The notes beneath the pieces were generated by a model. It had not been told where the DNA came from and made no database searches. It saw only the letters and a list, made by a program, of their open reading frames with translations. DNA of 64,000 nt from UBA11222 sp049323435 (GTDB lineage Bacteria > Pseudomonadota > Alphaproteobacteria > UBA11222), in contig JBMOMX010000022.1 in NCBI GenBank assembly GCA_049323435.1, forward strand, positions 59,523 through 123,522, read 5' to 3'. The translations under genes were made by a program, and so were the position numbers. This document shows, piece by piece, positions 1 through 7,515 of this stretch. Positions within the stretch are counted from its first letter, which is position 1. Each line of letters opens with the position of its first letter.

Positions 1-333
1 CATCAGCCAGACAAATTGCACCAGGGGCCAGCGGCGTTGCAGGGCGGCCAGCGTATCTTTAGTGTAAGTGGTGCGCAGGCGCCGTTCTATACAGCTGACC
101 ACAATGCGCGGATGCGCGGCACTGGCGTTGGCGGACTTCAGACGGTCCGCCAGCGGCGCCATGCCCGTTACCGGTTTAAGCGGGTTTTGCGAGCTGACCA
201 GCCACCAGATCCGGTCAAGTTGCAGGCGTTTAAGCGCGATCAGGCTGATATGGCGGTGCCCCGCATGGGCCGGGTTGAACGAGCCGCCCAACAGCCCCAC
301 CCGCATGCCGGGATAAAGAAGTTCGCGGTTCAC
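1..333 (-). CDS. nadD: Nicotinate-nucleotide adenylyltransferase, 5' part only (runs off the left edge)
   Basis: Reading the minus strand from a GTG at 331-333 gives VNRELLYPGMRVGLLGGSFN and then PAHAGHRHIS. GGSFNPxHxGH is the nucleotidyltransferase signature of NadD, which adenylylates nicotinate mononucleotide in NAD synthesis. An ATG at 304-306 is an alternative start. I prefer the GTG because it lies 6 bases after the proA stop, which fits the tight spacing of this operon. About 110 codons are in the window and the frame stays open to base 1. The order obgE-proB-proA-nadD is common in alphaproteobacteria. The identity is secure; the start is not. Confidence 0.88.
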   Translation of the reverse strand, partial: MNRELLYPGMRVGLLGGSFNPAHAGHRHISLIALKRLQLDRIWWLVSSQNPLKPVTGMAPLADRLKSANASAAHPRIVVSCIERRLRTTYTKDTLAALQRRWPLVQFVWLM

Positions 334-338
334 GGAAC

Positions 339-1691
339 CTATGCCCGTGTCTGGCCCGAGCCGCGCACCACATATTTGTAGCTGGTCAGCTGGGCCGCGC
401 CCACCGGCCCGCGCGCATGCAGCTTGCTGGTCGAAATGCCGATCTCGGCCCCCATGCCAAACTCGCCGCCATCGGCAAACTGGGTCGAGGCATTGTGCAT
501 GACAATGGCGCTGTCGATCTGCGACAGGAATCGCTCGGCGGTGGGCAGATCATCGGTGACAATGGATTCGGTATGCTGCGAACCATAGCGCCTTATATGC
601 GCGATGGCTTCTTCCACCCCATCAAGGATGCGCACCGAAATGATGGCGTCAAGATATTCGGTGGTCCAGTCGGCTTCGCTTGCCGGTTTGACGCGCGCAT
701 CCAGGGCCTGCACATCAGCCTGCCCGCGCACCTCGCACCCTGCCTTGATCAGATCATCCAGCAGCACCGGCAGATGCGTTGCGGCGCAGCGCCGGTCAAT
801 CAGCAGGGTTTCCGCCGCGCCGCAAATGCCGGTACGGCGCATCTTGGCGTTCAGCACAATTTTGCGCGCCATTTCCAGATCGGCCTTGCCATCCACATAG
901 ACATGCACCAGCCCATCCAGATGGCCCATCACCGGCACCCGCGCATCGCGCGTCACACGCTCGGTCAGGCTGCGCCCGCCGCGCGGCACGATCACATCAA
1001 TATACTGCGTCATATTGCCCAGCATATAGCCCACGGCGGCACGGTCGGTCGTGGGCACCCGCTGCACCGCGCCTTCGGGAATTTTGGCGGCGTTCAGCCC
1101 TTCCAGAATGCAGTCATGAATGGCGCGGCTGGAGAAATAGCTTTCCGAACCGCCGCGCAAAATCACCGCATTGCCTGCGCGCAGGCATAATGCCGCCGCA
1201 TCCGCCGTAACATTGGGGCGGCTTTCATAAATGATGCCGATGACGCCCAGCGGCACGCTGACCCGTTCAATATGCAGCCCATTGGGACGGTCCCATCCGG
1301 TCAGTACCTGGCCCACCGGATTGGGCATGCCGGCAATTTCATCCAGACTGCGCACCATGGCGGCAATACGCGCATCATCCAGTTTCAACCGGTCGAGCAT
1401 GGCGGCGGGCAAGCCGGCCGCCTGCGCGGACGCCATATCCCTGGCATTGGCGCTAAGGATCAGATCCGCATTGGCGCGCATCGAGGCGGCGGCGCAATAT
1501 AGCGCAGATTCCATCGCCTTGCCGTCCCTGTTGGCCAGATGCACCGCGGCCTCACGCGCACGGCGGCCGATTTCATCCATGATGGCGGCAATATCGGCGG
1601 CAGACAGGCTGCGCGTCACCAGCTTTCCTGCGGCGGTGTCTGCCGCGCGCGCCGCATCGCGGCGCCCATCATTTATGTCGGTGATGGTCAT
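339..1691 (-). CDS. proA: Gamma-glutamyl phosphate reductase
   Basis: This enzyme performs the second step of proline synthesis, the NADPH-dependent reduction of gamma-glutamyl phosphate to glutamate semialdehyde. The 450-residue protein has the aldehyde-dehydrogenase-fold features of ProA: VPLGVIGIIYESRPN around residue 146, and the catalytic cysteine in RRTGICGAAE (about C290). It is some 25 residues longer at the N-terminus than typical ProA, with a low-complexity lead of Asp, Ala and Arg. Its ATG overlaps the proB stop as ATGA, so the two are probably translationally coupled. nadD follows immediately. Confidence 0.97.
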   Translation of the reverse strand: MTITDINDGRRDAARAADTAAGKLVTRSLSAADIAAIMDEIGRRAREAAVHLANRDGKAMESALYCAAASMRANADLILSANARDMASAQAAGLPAAMLDRLKLDDARIAAMVRSLDEIAGMPNPVGQVLTGWDRPNGLHIERVSVPLGVIGIIYESRPNVTADAAALCLRAGNAVILRGGSESYFSSRAIHDCILEGLNAAKIPEGAVQRVPTTDRAAVGYMLGNMTQYIDVIVPRGGRSLTERVTRDARVPVMGHLDGLVHVYVDGKADLEMARKIVLNAKMRRTGICGAAETLLIDRRCAATHLPVLLDDLIKAGCEVRGQADVQALDARVKPASEADWTTEYLDAIISVRILDGVEEAIAHIRRYGSQHTESIVTDDLPTAERFLSQIDSAIVMHNASTQFADGGEFGMGAEIGISTSKLHARGPVGAAQLTSYKYVVRGSGQTRA

Positions 1692-2854
1692 GCGTATTTT
1701 CCTCCGCCCGTAATTACCAGATCATCCCGGTGGATCATTTCCGTGCGTCCACGATAGCCCAGCAGGCGTTCGATTTCACCGCTTTTATGCCCGGCAATGC
1801 CGCGCGCGTCTTTGGCCGCATAGGCGCACAGGCCACGTGCGATTTCCACGCCGTCAGGGCCCAGTACAATCACCGCATCGCCCCGGCTGAATTGCCCTGT
1901 CACCTGCCGCACACCCGCAGGCAGCAGGCTTTTTCCGGCCAGCAATGCAGCGACAGCGCCCGCATCCAGCGTCAGGCGCCCGGCTGGTTCCAGCACGCCT
2001 GCAATCCACTGCTTGCGGGCCGTTGCAGGCGAGCCATGCGCCAGAAACCAGGTGCAGCGCGCCCCTTCACCCAGCGCGCGCAGCGGATGCAGGATGCGGC
2101 CATTGGCGATGGCCATTGCGCAACCGGCCCCGGTTGCGATCTTTGCCGCCGCCAGCTTGGTGATCATGCCGCCAGTGCCCACCGCCGATCCCGATCCCCC
2201 CGCCATCGCCTCGATCTCAGGGGTGATGCTGGCAATCTCGGCAAAATGCCGCGCGTCCGGATCAATGCCGGGATCGGCCGTGTACAGACCATCTATATCC
2301 GACAGCAGCACCATACAATCAGCGCTGATCATCTGCGCAACGCGCGCCGCCAGGCGGTCATTGTCGCCATAGCGGATTTCGCTGGTCGCCACGGTGTCGT
2401 TTTCATTCACCACCGGCACGGCGCCCAGCTTCAGCAGCGTGTTGAACGTATTGCGCGCATTCAGATAGCGCCGTCTTTGTTCAGTGTCTTCCAGGGTGAG
2501 CAAAATCTGCGCGCAGGCCAGCTGTTTCGCGGCCAGCGCCGCCTGATAGGCATGCGCCAGATGCACCTGGCCCGCCGCCGCCGCCGCCTGACTTTCCTCC
2601 AGACGCAGCGCCTTGCCCCGCAGACCCAATATGCCGCGCCCCAGCGCAATCGCACCCGATGACACCAGTACAATTTGCGCGCCGCCCGCGCGAAGCGCCG
2701 CCACATCATCAATCAGCGCGCGCAGCCATTGATCGCGCAGCGTACCGCTTTCAGCATCCGTCAACAGCGCCGAGCCGATTTTGACCACGATGCGTTTTGC
2801 TTTCGCCAGCCGCCTGGCGGCGGCCGCGCTCACATTCAGGCTCACGGAGACCAT
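1688..2854 (-). CDS. proB: Glutamate 5-kinase with C-terminal PUA domain
   Basis: ProB phosphorylates glutamate, the first and usually feedback-regulated step of proline synthesis. The 388-residue protein opens with an amino-acid-kinase domain (KRIVVKIGSALLT near residue 23, LVSSGAIALGRG, VNENDTVATSEIRYGDND). It ends with a PUA-type domain of about 75 residues, as in full-length ProB. The frame is open for 64 more codons upstream, but those lie inside obgE in another frame and do not resemble the family, so I start at the ATG of MVSVSLNVSAAAARR. The start overlaps the obgE end by 13 bases and the stop overlaps proA as ATGA. Confidence 0.96.
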   Translation of the reverse strand: MVSVSLNVSAAAARRLAKAKRIVVKIGSALLTDAESGTLRDQWLRALIDDVAALRAGGAQIVLVSSGAIALGRGILGLRGKALRLEESQAAAAAGQVHLAHAYQAALAAKQLACAQILLTLEDTEQRRRYLNARNTFNTLLKLGAVPVVNENDTVATSEIRYGDNDRLAARVAQMISADCMVLLSDIDGLYTADPGIDPDARHFAEIASITPEIEAMAGGSGSAVGTGGMITKLAAAKIATGAGCAMAIANGRILHPLRALGEGARCTWFLAHGSPATARKQWIAGVLEPAGRLTLDAGAVAALLAGKSLLPAGVRQVTGQFSRGDAVIVLGPDGVEIARGLCAYAAKDARGIAGHKSGEIERLLGYRGRTEMIHRDDLVITGGGKYA

Positions 2855-3885
2855 AACGCCACGGGCAGGGAAGTGGTTCCGGCCGCCGCCTGCGCACGGG
2901 CGCGTTTGATGGCGCCATGCAGTTCGCGCAACACTTCCTGCACGCCCTGTCCGGTTGCGCCCGAAATCACCATCACGGTCTGGCCGCTGGCTTTTTCCAG
3001 CGCCGCTTTTTTGCGGCGAATCTGGTCCGGTGTCAGCGCATCGCATTTATTCAGCGCCAGCAGTTCCGGCTTGGCCGCCAGATCGGGACTATATTCCTGC
3101 AATTCATGGCGGATGGTGCGATAGGCGCGGGTGATCTGTTCCTGCGTGCCGTCAACCAGATGCAGATTGATGCGGCAGCGTTCGACATGTCCGAGAAAGC
3201 GGGTACCGAGCCCCGCCCCTTCATGCGCGCCCGCAATCAGGCCGGGAATATCGGCCATGACGAATTCCTCGCCATCGCAATACACGACGCCAAGCTGCGG
3301 ATGCAGGGTGGTGAAGGGATAATCGGCGATCTTGGGCCGCGCCCGGCTGACGGCAGCCAGAAAAGTTGACTTGCCCGCATTGGGCAGGCCGATCAGCCCG
3401 GCATCGGCAATCAGTTTCAGGCGCAGCCAGACCCATAGTTCCGGCGCTTCCTGTCCGGGATTGGCATGACGCGGAGCCTGATTAGCCGGCCCCTTGAAAC
3501 GGGCATTGCCCCAGCCGCCATTGCCGCCCTTCAACAGGCGGATTTTTTGTCCGGGTACGGTCATATCGGCCAGCAGCACTTCTGTGTCCGCATCCCAGAT
3601 CTGCGTGCCGGCGGGAACTTTCAGCACCACATCCGCGCCATTGGCCCCGGTGCGGTTGCGGCCCATGCCATGTGTGCCGGTGCCCGCCTTGAAATGCTGC
3701 TGATAGCGAAAGTCAATCAGGGTGTTCAGCCCGTCCACGCATTCCACATAGACATGCCCGCCATTGCCGCCATCGCCGCCGTCGGGACCGCCGAACTCGA
3801 TAAATTTCTCGCGCCGGAACGACACACAGCCCGCGCCGCCATCGCCCGCCTTGAGATAGATTTTCGCCTGATCGAGAAATTTCAT
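2842..3885 (-). CDS. obgE: Obg-family GTPase (CgtA)
   Basis: Obg is a ribosome-associated GTPase acting in 50S maturation and stress signalling. The 347-residue protein begins with the glycine-rich Obg fold (GDGGAGCVSFRREKF at about 14-28; GGPDGGDGGNGG at 32-43). A G domain follows with P-loop GLPNAGKST at 166-174, switch DIPGLI, and NKCD near residue 273. It lacks the long acidic C-terminal extension of some Obg proteins. It lies downstream of rplU-rpmA, the usual neighbourhood, but a terminator-like hairpin separates it from rpmA. Confidence 0.97.
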   Translation of the reverse strand: MKFLDQAKIYLKAGDGGAGCVSFRREKFIEFGGPDGGDGGNGGHVYVECVDGLNTLIDFRYQQHFKAGTGTHGMGRNRTGANGADVVLKVPAGTQIWDADTEVLLADMTVPGQKIRLLKGGNGGWGNARFKGPANQAPRHANPGQEAPELWVWLRLKLIADAGLIGLPNAGKSTFLAAVSRARPKIADYPFTTLHPQLGVVYCDGEEFVMADIPGLIAGAHEGAGLGTRFLGHVERCRINLHLVDGTQEQITRAYRTIRHELQEYSPDLAAKPELLALNKCDALTPDQIRRKKAALEKASGQTVMVISGATGQGVQEVLRELHGAIKRARAQAAAGTTSLPVALWSP

Positions 3886-3900
3886 TGCTATGCCGCTCTA

Positions 3901-3936
3901 AAACAAAAAGGGAGATGGCGATCCATCTCCCTTTTC
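3901..3936 (-). terminator. Rho-independent terminator between rpmA and obgE
   Basis: A 13-base-pair stem (AAAAGGGAGATGG, loop CGAT, CCATCTCCCTTTT at 3906-3935) is followed on the minus strand by a T-rich run (TTTTTGTTT). This would end or attenuate the rplU-rpmA transcript before obgE. Just beside it, two imperfect copies of a sequence reading ATCGCCATCCTGT lie at about 3939-3951 and 3968-3980, with no obvious role. Confidence 0.8.
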
Positions 3937-3999
3937 AGATCGCCATCCTGTTGATGGCGTTTTTCAAATCGCCATCCTGTGGATGACTATGCATCCAGT

Positions 4000-4269
4000 T
4001 TATTCAGCCGCGGCCTGTACCGGCACGACAGATATCTGCGGGCGCCCGGTCTTGCTGACGCCAAATTTCACATTGCCTTCGATCACTGAATAGAGTGTGT
4101 GATCGCGGCCCATGCCGACATTATCGCCGGGATGCCATTGCGTGCCGCGCTGGCGCACAATGATATTGCCGGAAACGACAAGTTCGCCGCCGAATTTCTT
4201 TACGCCCAGACGGCGGCCCGCACTGTCGCGTCCATTGCGTGAGGAGCCGCCTGCTTTTTTATGCGCCAT
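4000..4269 (-). CDS. rpmA: 50S ribosomal protein L27
   Basis: The 89-residue basic protein matches L27 throughout: MAHKKAGGSSRNGRDSAGRR at the N-terminus (the tail that reaches toward the peptidyl transferase centre) and VRQRGTQWHPGDNVGMGRDH in the body. Length is typical. A GGAG box sits just upstream of the ATG. It follows rplU with a 16-base gap, the near-universal rplU-rpmA pair. Confidence 0.98.
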   Translation of the reverse strand: MAHKKAGGSSRNGRDSAGRRLGVKKFGGELVVSGNIIVRQRGTQWHPGDNVGMGRDHTLYSVIEGNVKFGVSKTGRPQISVVPVQAAAE

Positions 4270-4285
4270 GTTTCAGTCTCCTCGG

Positions 4286-4600
4286 TTAGGCTGCTTTGAT
4301 GCCGGTGACATGCAGCACCGTCTGTAGCTGACGGTGGCCGTTTTTGCGGCGGTATTTGTGGCGGCGCTTTTTCTTGAACACCAGAATTTTCGGATCGCGC
4401 GCCTGGGCCACGATTTGCGCGGTGACCGTAGCGCCAGCAACCAGCGGCGCGCCAATGGTGATCGTGCCCGCATCATCGACCAGCAAGACCTGATCGAAAA
4501 CAATACTCTCGCCCGCTTCGCCTTCAAGTTTTTCGACGCGCAACACATCGCCAGAGGCGACCTTGTACTGCTTTCCGCCGGTTTTAATTACTGCATACAT
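4286..4600 (-). CDS. rplU: 50S ribosomal protein L21
   Basis: The 104-residue protein begins MYAVIKTGGKQYKVASGD, the conserved L21 N-terminus, and carries KKKRRHKYRRKNGHRQ near the C-terminus, which binds 23S rRNA. It is first in the rplU-rpmA operon. A strong sigma70-like promoter lies about 120 bases upstream, leaving a leader long enough for autoregulation. Confidence 0.98.
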   Translation of the reverse strand: MYAVIKTGGKQYKVASGDVLRVEKLEGEAGESIVFDQVLLVDDAGTITIGAPLVAGATVTAQIVAQARDPKILVFKKKRRHKYRRKNGHRQLQTVLHVTGIKAA

Positions 4601-4674
4601 GCCAGATACCCATATTCCTGCGCTGTCCGCGTCCGAATTTCTTAAAAAACATAAGATAATTCAACGGCCTGAGG

Positions 4675-4706
4675 GACGCCCGCACATGGATGCACTGGCG
4701 TTCCCT
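4675..4706 (-). other. Hairpin in the rplU leader
   Basis: In the predicted rplU leader the minus strand reads GGGAACGCC, a short spacer, then GGGCGTCCC. This gives an imperfect stem with one bulge. It could be an r-protein leader element or simply a structured 5' end. The structure is inferred by eye. Confidence 0.35.
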
Positions 4707-4720
4707 ATAAAGTGGCGCGG

Positions 4721-4748
4721 ACTATAGCCTTAACAGCGGCGAAGTCAA
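4721..4748 (-). promoter_or_regulatory. Sigma70-type promoter of rplU-rpmA
   Basis: On the minus strand TTGACT (4743-4748) and TATAGT (4721-4726) are separated by 16 bases. Transcription would start near 4714, giving a leader of about 110 bases before rplU. The sequence is close to consensus for a housekeeping promoter. Confidence 0.75.
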
Positions 4749-4791
4749 GCCCGGAACACAGGCTTTACCCGGACCACGCCCCCACAGCCCG

Positions 4792-4895
4792 ATGCGCGAT
4801 AGTCAGATATATATGCGCAAAATGCGCGATAATAATTTGCATTATGCGTAATATTTTTTTGCATTTTGAGCGATAGCATCTGACTATCGCGCATG
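4792..4895. repeat. 17-bp perfect inverted repeat enclosing a dif-like core, upstream of xerC
   Basis: ATGCGCGATAGTCAGAT (4792-4808) and its exact reverse complement (4879-4895) are about 70 bases apart and end 8 bases before the xerC start. The interior is AT-rich and contains further GCGCGATA and ATGCGCAAAATGCGC motifs. At 4825-4852 lies CGCGATAATAA, TTTGCA, TTATGCGTAAT, which has the 11-6-11 layout of a Xer site. Its right arm resembles the usual XerD-arm TTATG...AAT; the left arm matches poorly. The inverted repeat is certain; the dif reading is speculative. Confidence 0.55.
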
Positions 4896-4902
4896 ATTCG
4901 CA

Positions 4903-5871
4903 ATGTCTGACGCACCCATCCATATTCCTGCTGCTGCTGATGCGGTCCCGCATATTGCGGACTGGCTGTCCTATCTGGCGCATACGCGGCGGATGAGTGC
5001 GCATACGGTTGCCGCCTATAGCCGGGATGTTGCGGATTTTTTCGGTTTTTTGCAGATGCATCAGGGGGGGCTGGCGGGGCTGGCGGAGCTGCGCGCCCTG
5101 CAAATTTCGGATTTCCGGGCCTGGCTGGCGCAGCGGCGCGGCGCGGGGCTGGCATCGGCGTCGCTGGCGCGGACGATTTCGGGGATACGCAATTTTTTCC
5201 GCTTTTTGAACAAAAGCGGGGTGCTGGAAAACAGCGCGATCGGCAGCCTGCGCGGGCCGAAAATTCCGCATGGCATACCCAAGCCGCTGAGCGCGCCAAT
5301 GGCCCTGCGCGTGGTGGCGGATGCGGGCGATCTGGCAAATGAACCCTGGATTGGGCTGCGCGATGTGGCTGTGCTGAGCCTCTTATATGGCTGCGGCCTG
5401 CGGGTGTCAGAGGCGCTGGGATTGCCCCGCAGCGCGGCGCCGCTTGGCGATATGCTGCGCATTCAGGGCAAGGGCGGCAAACAGCGTCTGGCGCCGGTTC
5501 TGCCGGTGGTGGCGCTGGCCGTGGAGGCCTATCTGGCGCAGTGTCCCTACAGGCTTGGCCCCGGCGATCCGCTGTTCGTGGGCGCGCGCGGCAAACGGCT
5601 GAACCCGCGCATTGTGCAATTGGGCATGCAGCGGCTGCGCGGCGCACTGGGCCTGCCGGACAGCGCCACACCACATGCCTTGCGCCACAGCTTCGCCACC
5701 CATCTGCTGTCTGCGGGCGGCGATCTGCGTACCATTCAGGAATTGCTGGGGCATGCCAGCCTGAGCAGCACCCAGCGCTATACCGAAGTGGATGCCGGCC
5801 GGTTGCTGGATGTGTATGCCGGCGCCCACCCCCGCGCGCGGGGGCAGGCGCCAGGCAGGACTAATCCTTAG
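4903..5871 (+). CDS. xerC: Tyrosine recombinase XerC
   Basis: XerC acts with XerD at dif to resolve chromosome dimers. The 322-residue protein has an N-terminal SAM-like core-binding domain (about 15-105) and a C-terminal catalytic domain. All catalytic residues are visible: R167 in YGCGLRVSE, K190 in QGKGGKQR, H258 and R261 in HALRHSFATH, H284 in LLGHASL, and nucleophile Y293 in QRYTEVD. GGDLRTIQELLGHASLSSTQ is more XerC-like than XerD-like. It overlaps the convergent CoA-transferase gene by 11 bases and has a large inverted repeat directly upstream. Confidence 0.92.
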   Translation: MSDAPIHIPAAADAVPHIADWLSYLAHTRRMSAHTVAAYSRDVADFFGFLQMHQGGLAGLAELRALQISDFRAWLAQRRGAGLASASLARTISGIRNFFRFLNKSGVLENSAIGSLRGPKIPHGIPKPLSAPMALRVVADAGDLANEPWIGLRDVAVLSLLYGCGLRVSEALGLPRSAAPLGDMLRIQGKGGKQRLAPVLPVVALAVEAYLAQCPYRLGPGDPLFVGARGKRLNPRIVQLGMQRLRGALGLPDSATPHALRHSFATHLLSAGGDLRTIQELLGHASLSSTQRYTEVDAGRLLDVYAGAHPRARGQAPGRTNP

Positions 5872-7093
5872 GCGGCTTGCCGACCGCCTTGGCTTCGACC
5901 AGCGCGTCAATTTCCTGTTGCGAATAGCCGTATTTCGCCAGCACTTCATAGGCATCACCACCCTTGCGCGGCGGGTGCAGACGGAACTTGGCCGGGGTTT
6001 TGGAGAAATTCACCGGATGCGAAGTGGTGAAATAACCGCCTTCGGTAGGGTGTTCGCGCCTTGTGAAGAATTTGACATCGACCAGATGCGGATCCTGTTG
6101 CAGATCCTCCAGCCGGTTGATGCGCATGCAGGGAATGTCATGCTCATCGAGCAGGGTCATCCATTCCTGGGTGGTCCTGCTTTGCGTCACTTCGCCGATC
6201 AGCGCATAAAGCTTGTCGATATTCTTGGTGCGGTCCTCAAAGCTGGCGCCGCGCCATGAATCCCACAATTCCGGCCGGCCGGAGATTTCGAAGAACAGCG
6301 GCCAGTGCTTGTCCGTATACGGAACAATGCCGATATAGCCGTCCTTGCTTTTGAAGGGTTTGCGGTTCGGCGTCAGAATGCGGGTATAGCCCCACTGCCC
6401 CACCGGCGGGTCATAGGCATGGCCGTAGAAATGCTCGGCCAGGGTGAAGCCGACCAGCGCCTCCAGCATCGGCACTTCGACAAACTGGCCTTCGCCGGTA
6501 CGCTGATGATGGAACAGCGCGGCAAGCGTTGCATACATCATGTGCAGGCCGGTCGCCTTGTCGGCGACGATCGAGGGCAGAAAGCGGGGCTGTTCGATCT
6601 TGTCGGTCTTGGGCAGCAGATCGGCGATACCCGATGCGCCCTGCACCAGATCGTCATAGGCCTGACGCCCGGCATAGGCGCCGCCCGCGCCAAAACCCAC
6701 CGCATGCACATAGATGATGTCGGGCTTGATCTTGATCATATCGTCATAGGTGAAGCCCAGCCGCGCCAGGCCGTCGGGGCGCACATTGGTCATGAAGATG
6801 TCGCAATCGGCGATCATCTTGCGGAATACTTCCTTGGCCTTGTCCTTGGTCAGGTCCAGCACCACGGACTTTTTGTTGCGGTTCAGCGTAAGGAAGATCG
6901 GCCCGAGATCGCCATGCGGGCTTGGCCCTGCGGTGCGCATCAGATCGCCCACGGGCGTTTCCACCTTGATGGTTTCCGCGCCCATATCCGCCAGCAGCTG
7001 CGTAGCATAGGGACCCAGCACCACGCTGGTCATATCCAGTATCTTCACGCCGGTCAGCGGGCCATTACTTGTGTCGATCTTGCCTTGCGCCAT
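5861..7093 (-). CDS. CaiB/BaiF family (class III) CoA-transferase
   Basis: Class III CoA-transferases move CoA between acyl-CoA and a free acid through an aspartyl-CoA intermediate. The 410-residue protein shows the family hallmarks: GVKILDMTSVVLGPYATQLL at the N-terminus, LGAETIKVE-like ADMGAETIKVE, LNRNKKSVVLDL near 70, and the probable catalytic Asp at about D147 (GRQAYDDLVQ). Substrate cannot be read. It lies at the edge of a catabolic gene block and could activate or shuttle its acid intermediates. Another member of the family lies at 62578-63798, but the two are only distantly similar. Confidence 0.9.
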   Translation of the reverse strand: MAQGKIDTSNGPLTGVKILDMTSVVLGPYATQLLADMGAETIKVETPVGDLMRTAGPSPHGDLGPIFLTLNRNKKSVVLDLTKDKAKEVFRKMIADCDIFMTNVRPDGLARLGFTYDDMIKIKPDIIYVHAVGFGAGGAYAGRQAYDDLVQGASGIADLLPKTDKIEQPRFLPSIVADKATGLHMMYATLAALFHHQRTGEGQFVEVPMLEALVGFTLAEHFYGHAYDPPVGQWGYTRILTPNRKPFKSKDGYIGIVPYTDKHWPLFFEISGRPELWDSWRGASFEDRTKNIDKLYALIGEVTQSRTTQEWMTLLDEHDIPCMRINRLEDLQQDPHLVDVKFFTRREHPTEGGYFTTSHPVNFSKTPAKFRLHPPRKGGDAYEVLAKYGYSQQEIDALVEAKAVGKPPKD

Positions 7094-7127
7094 ATGGGGC
7101 TCCCCTTGTGTGTTATGGTTTCTGCAC

Positions 7128-7191
7128 TTAGAGCAATTTCCTGTTTAGGAAGAACCATCCGGTTCAACCTAATCAGGAAAAATTGCCCTAA
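7128..7191. repeat. REP-like palindrome (TTAGAGCAATTT...AAATTGCCCTAA type)
   Basis: The left arm TTAGAGCAATTTCCTG (7128-7143) pairs with CAGGAAAAATTGCCCTAA (7174-7191) with small mismatches. The inner bases include GGTTCAACCT. Dispersed elements of this layout, with GAGC ends and an inner GGTT-rich stretch, are common in alphaproteobacterial intergenic DNA. Related fragments occur near 44265, 50984 and 63835. Confidence 0.7.
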
Positions 7192-7202
7192 ATTATTTGA
7201 TC

Positions 7203-7265
7203 GGCCCTATTTTACGGATCAGATGGGATCGCCTCTGGCGTTTTCATCTGATCCGAATAGGGTCC
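7203..7265. repeat. Dispersed palindromic repeat with core GACCCTATTCGGATCAGA (copy 1)
   Basis: An inverted repeat: GGCCCTATT-TTA-CGGATCAGATG on the left (7203-7225) and CATCTGATCCGAATAGGGTCC on the right (7245-7265). The right arm contains, on the minus strand, an 18-base core (7247-7264) that recurs exactly at 49720-49737 and 62471-62488. Confidence 0.8.
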
Positions 7266-7471
7266 AATGCCGATTACAGCGGAATATGCCCGTCTTGGCG
7301 GCTTTTCGCAAGCCCCGGCGTGTGGAAAGGATCAGGATTTAAACGGGGGCGGCCCTGGCCGGACGAAGCCGCACGGCCAATTCAGCGCGCGCCCGAAGGG
7401 TAAACCTTGTGCGCGGGTCGCTGTGTTGCGCACGGGGGCGGGGCACTGCGCGCAGGGCGCGGAGATATTGA

Positions 7472-7503
7472 CCGGGGCAGGCTTTTATTGCGGCCTGCCC
7501 CGG
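7472..7503 (-). terminator. Stem-loop downstream of the ferritin-like gene
   Basis: CCGGGGCAGGC (7472-7482) pairs perfectly with GCCTGCCCCGG (7493-7503) around a 10-base loop, 13 bases past the stop codon of the minus-strand gene. There is no following T-run, so it may act as a weak terminator or an mRNA 3'-end stabiliser. Confidence 0.5.
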
Positions 7504-7515
7504 ATCAAGGATTGA

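Larger units (their letters stand above)
7094..7515. other. 422-bp intergenic region with palindromic repeats, no gene seen
   Basis: Between the CoA-transferase and the ferritin-like gene I see no convincing reading frame. The left half carries two palindromic repeat units (7128-7191 and 7203-7265) and the right end a stem-loop (7472-7503). The middle (about 7266-7470) is GC-rich without recognisable features. Confidence 0.7.
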
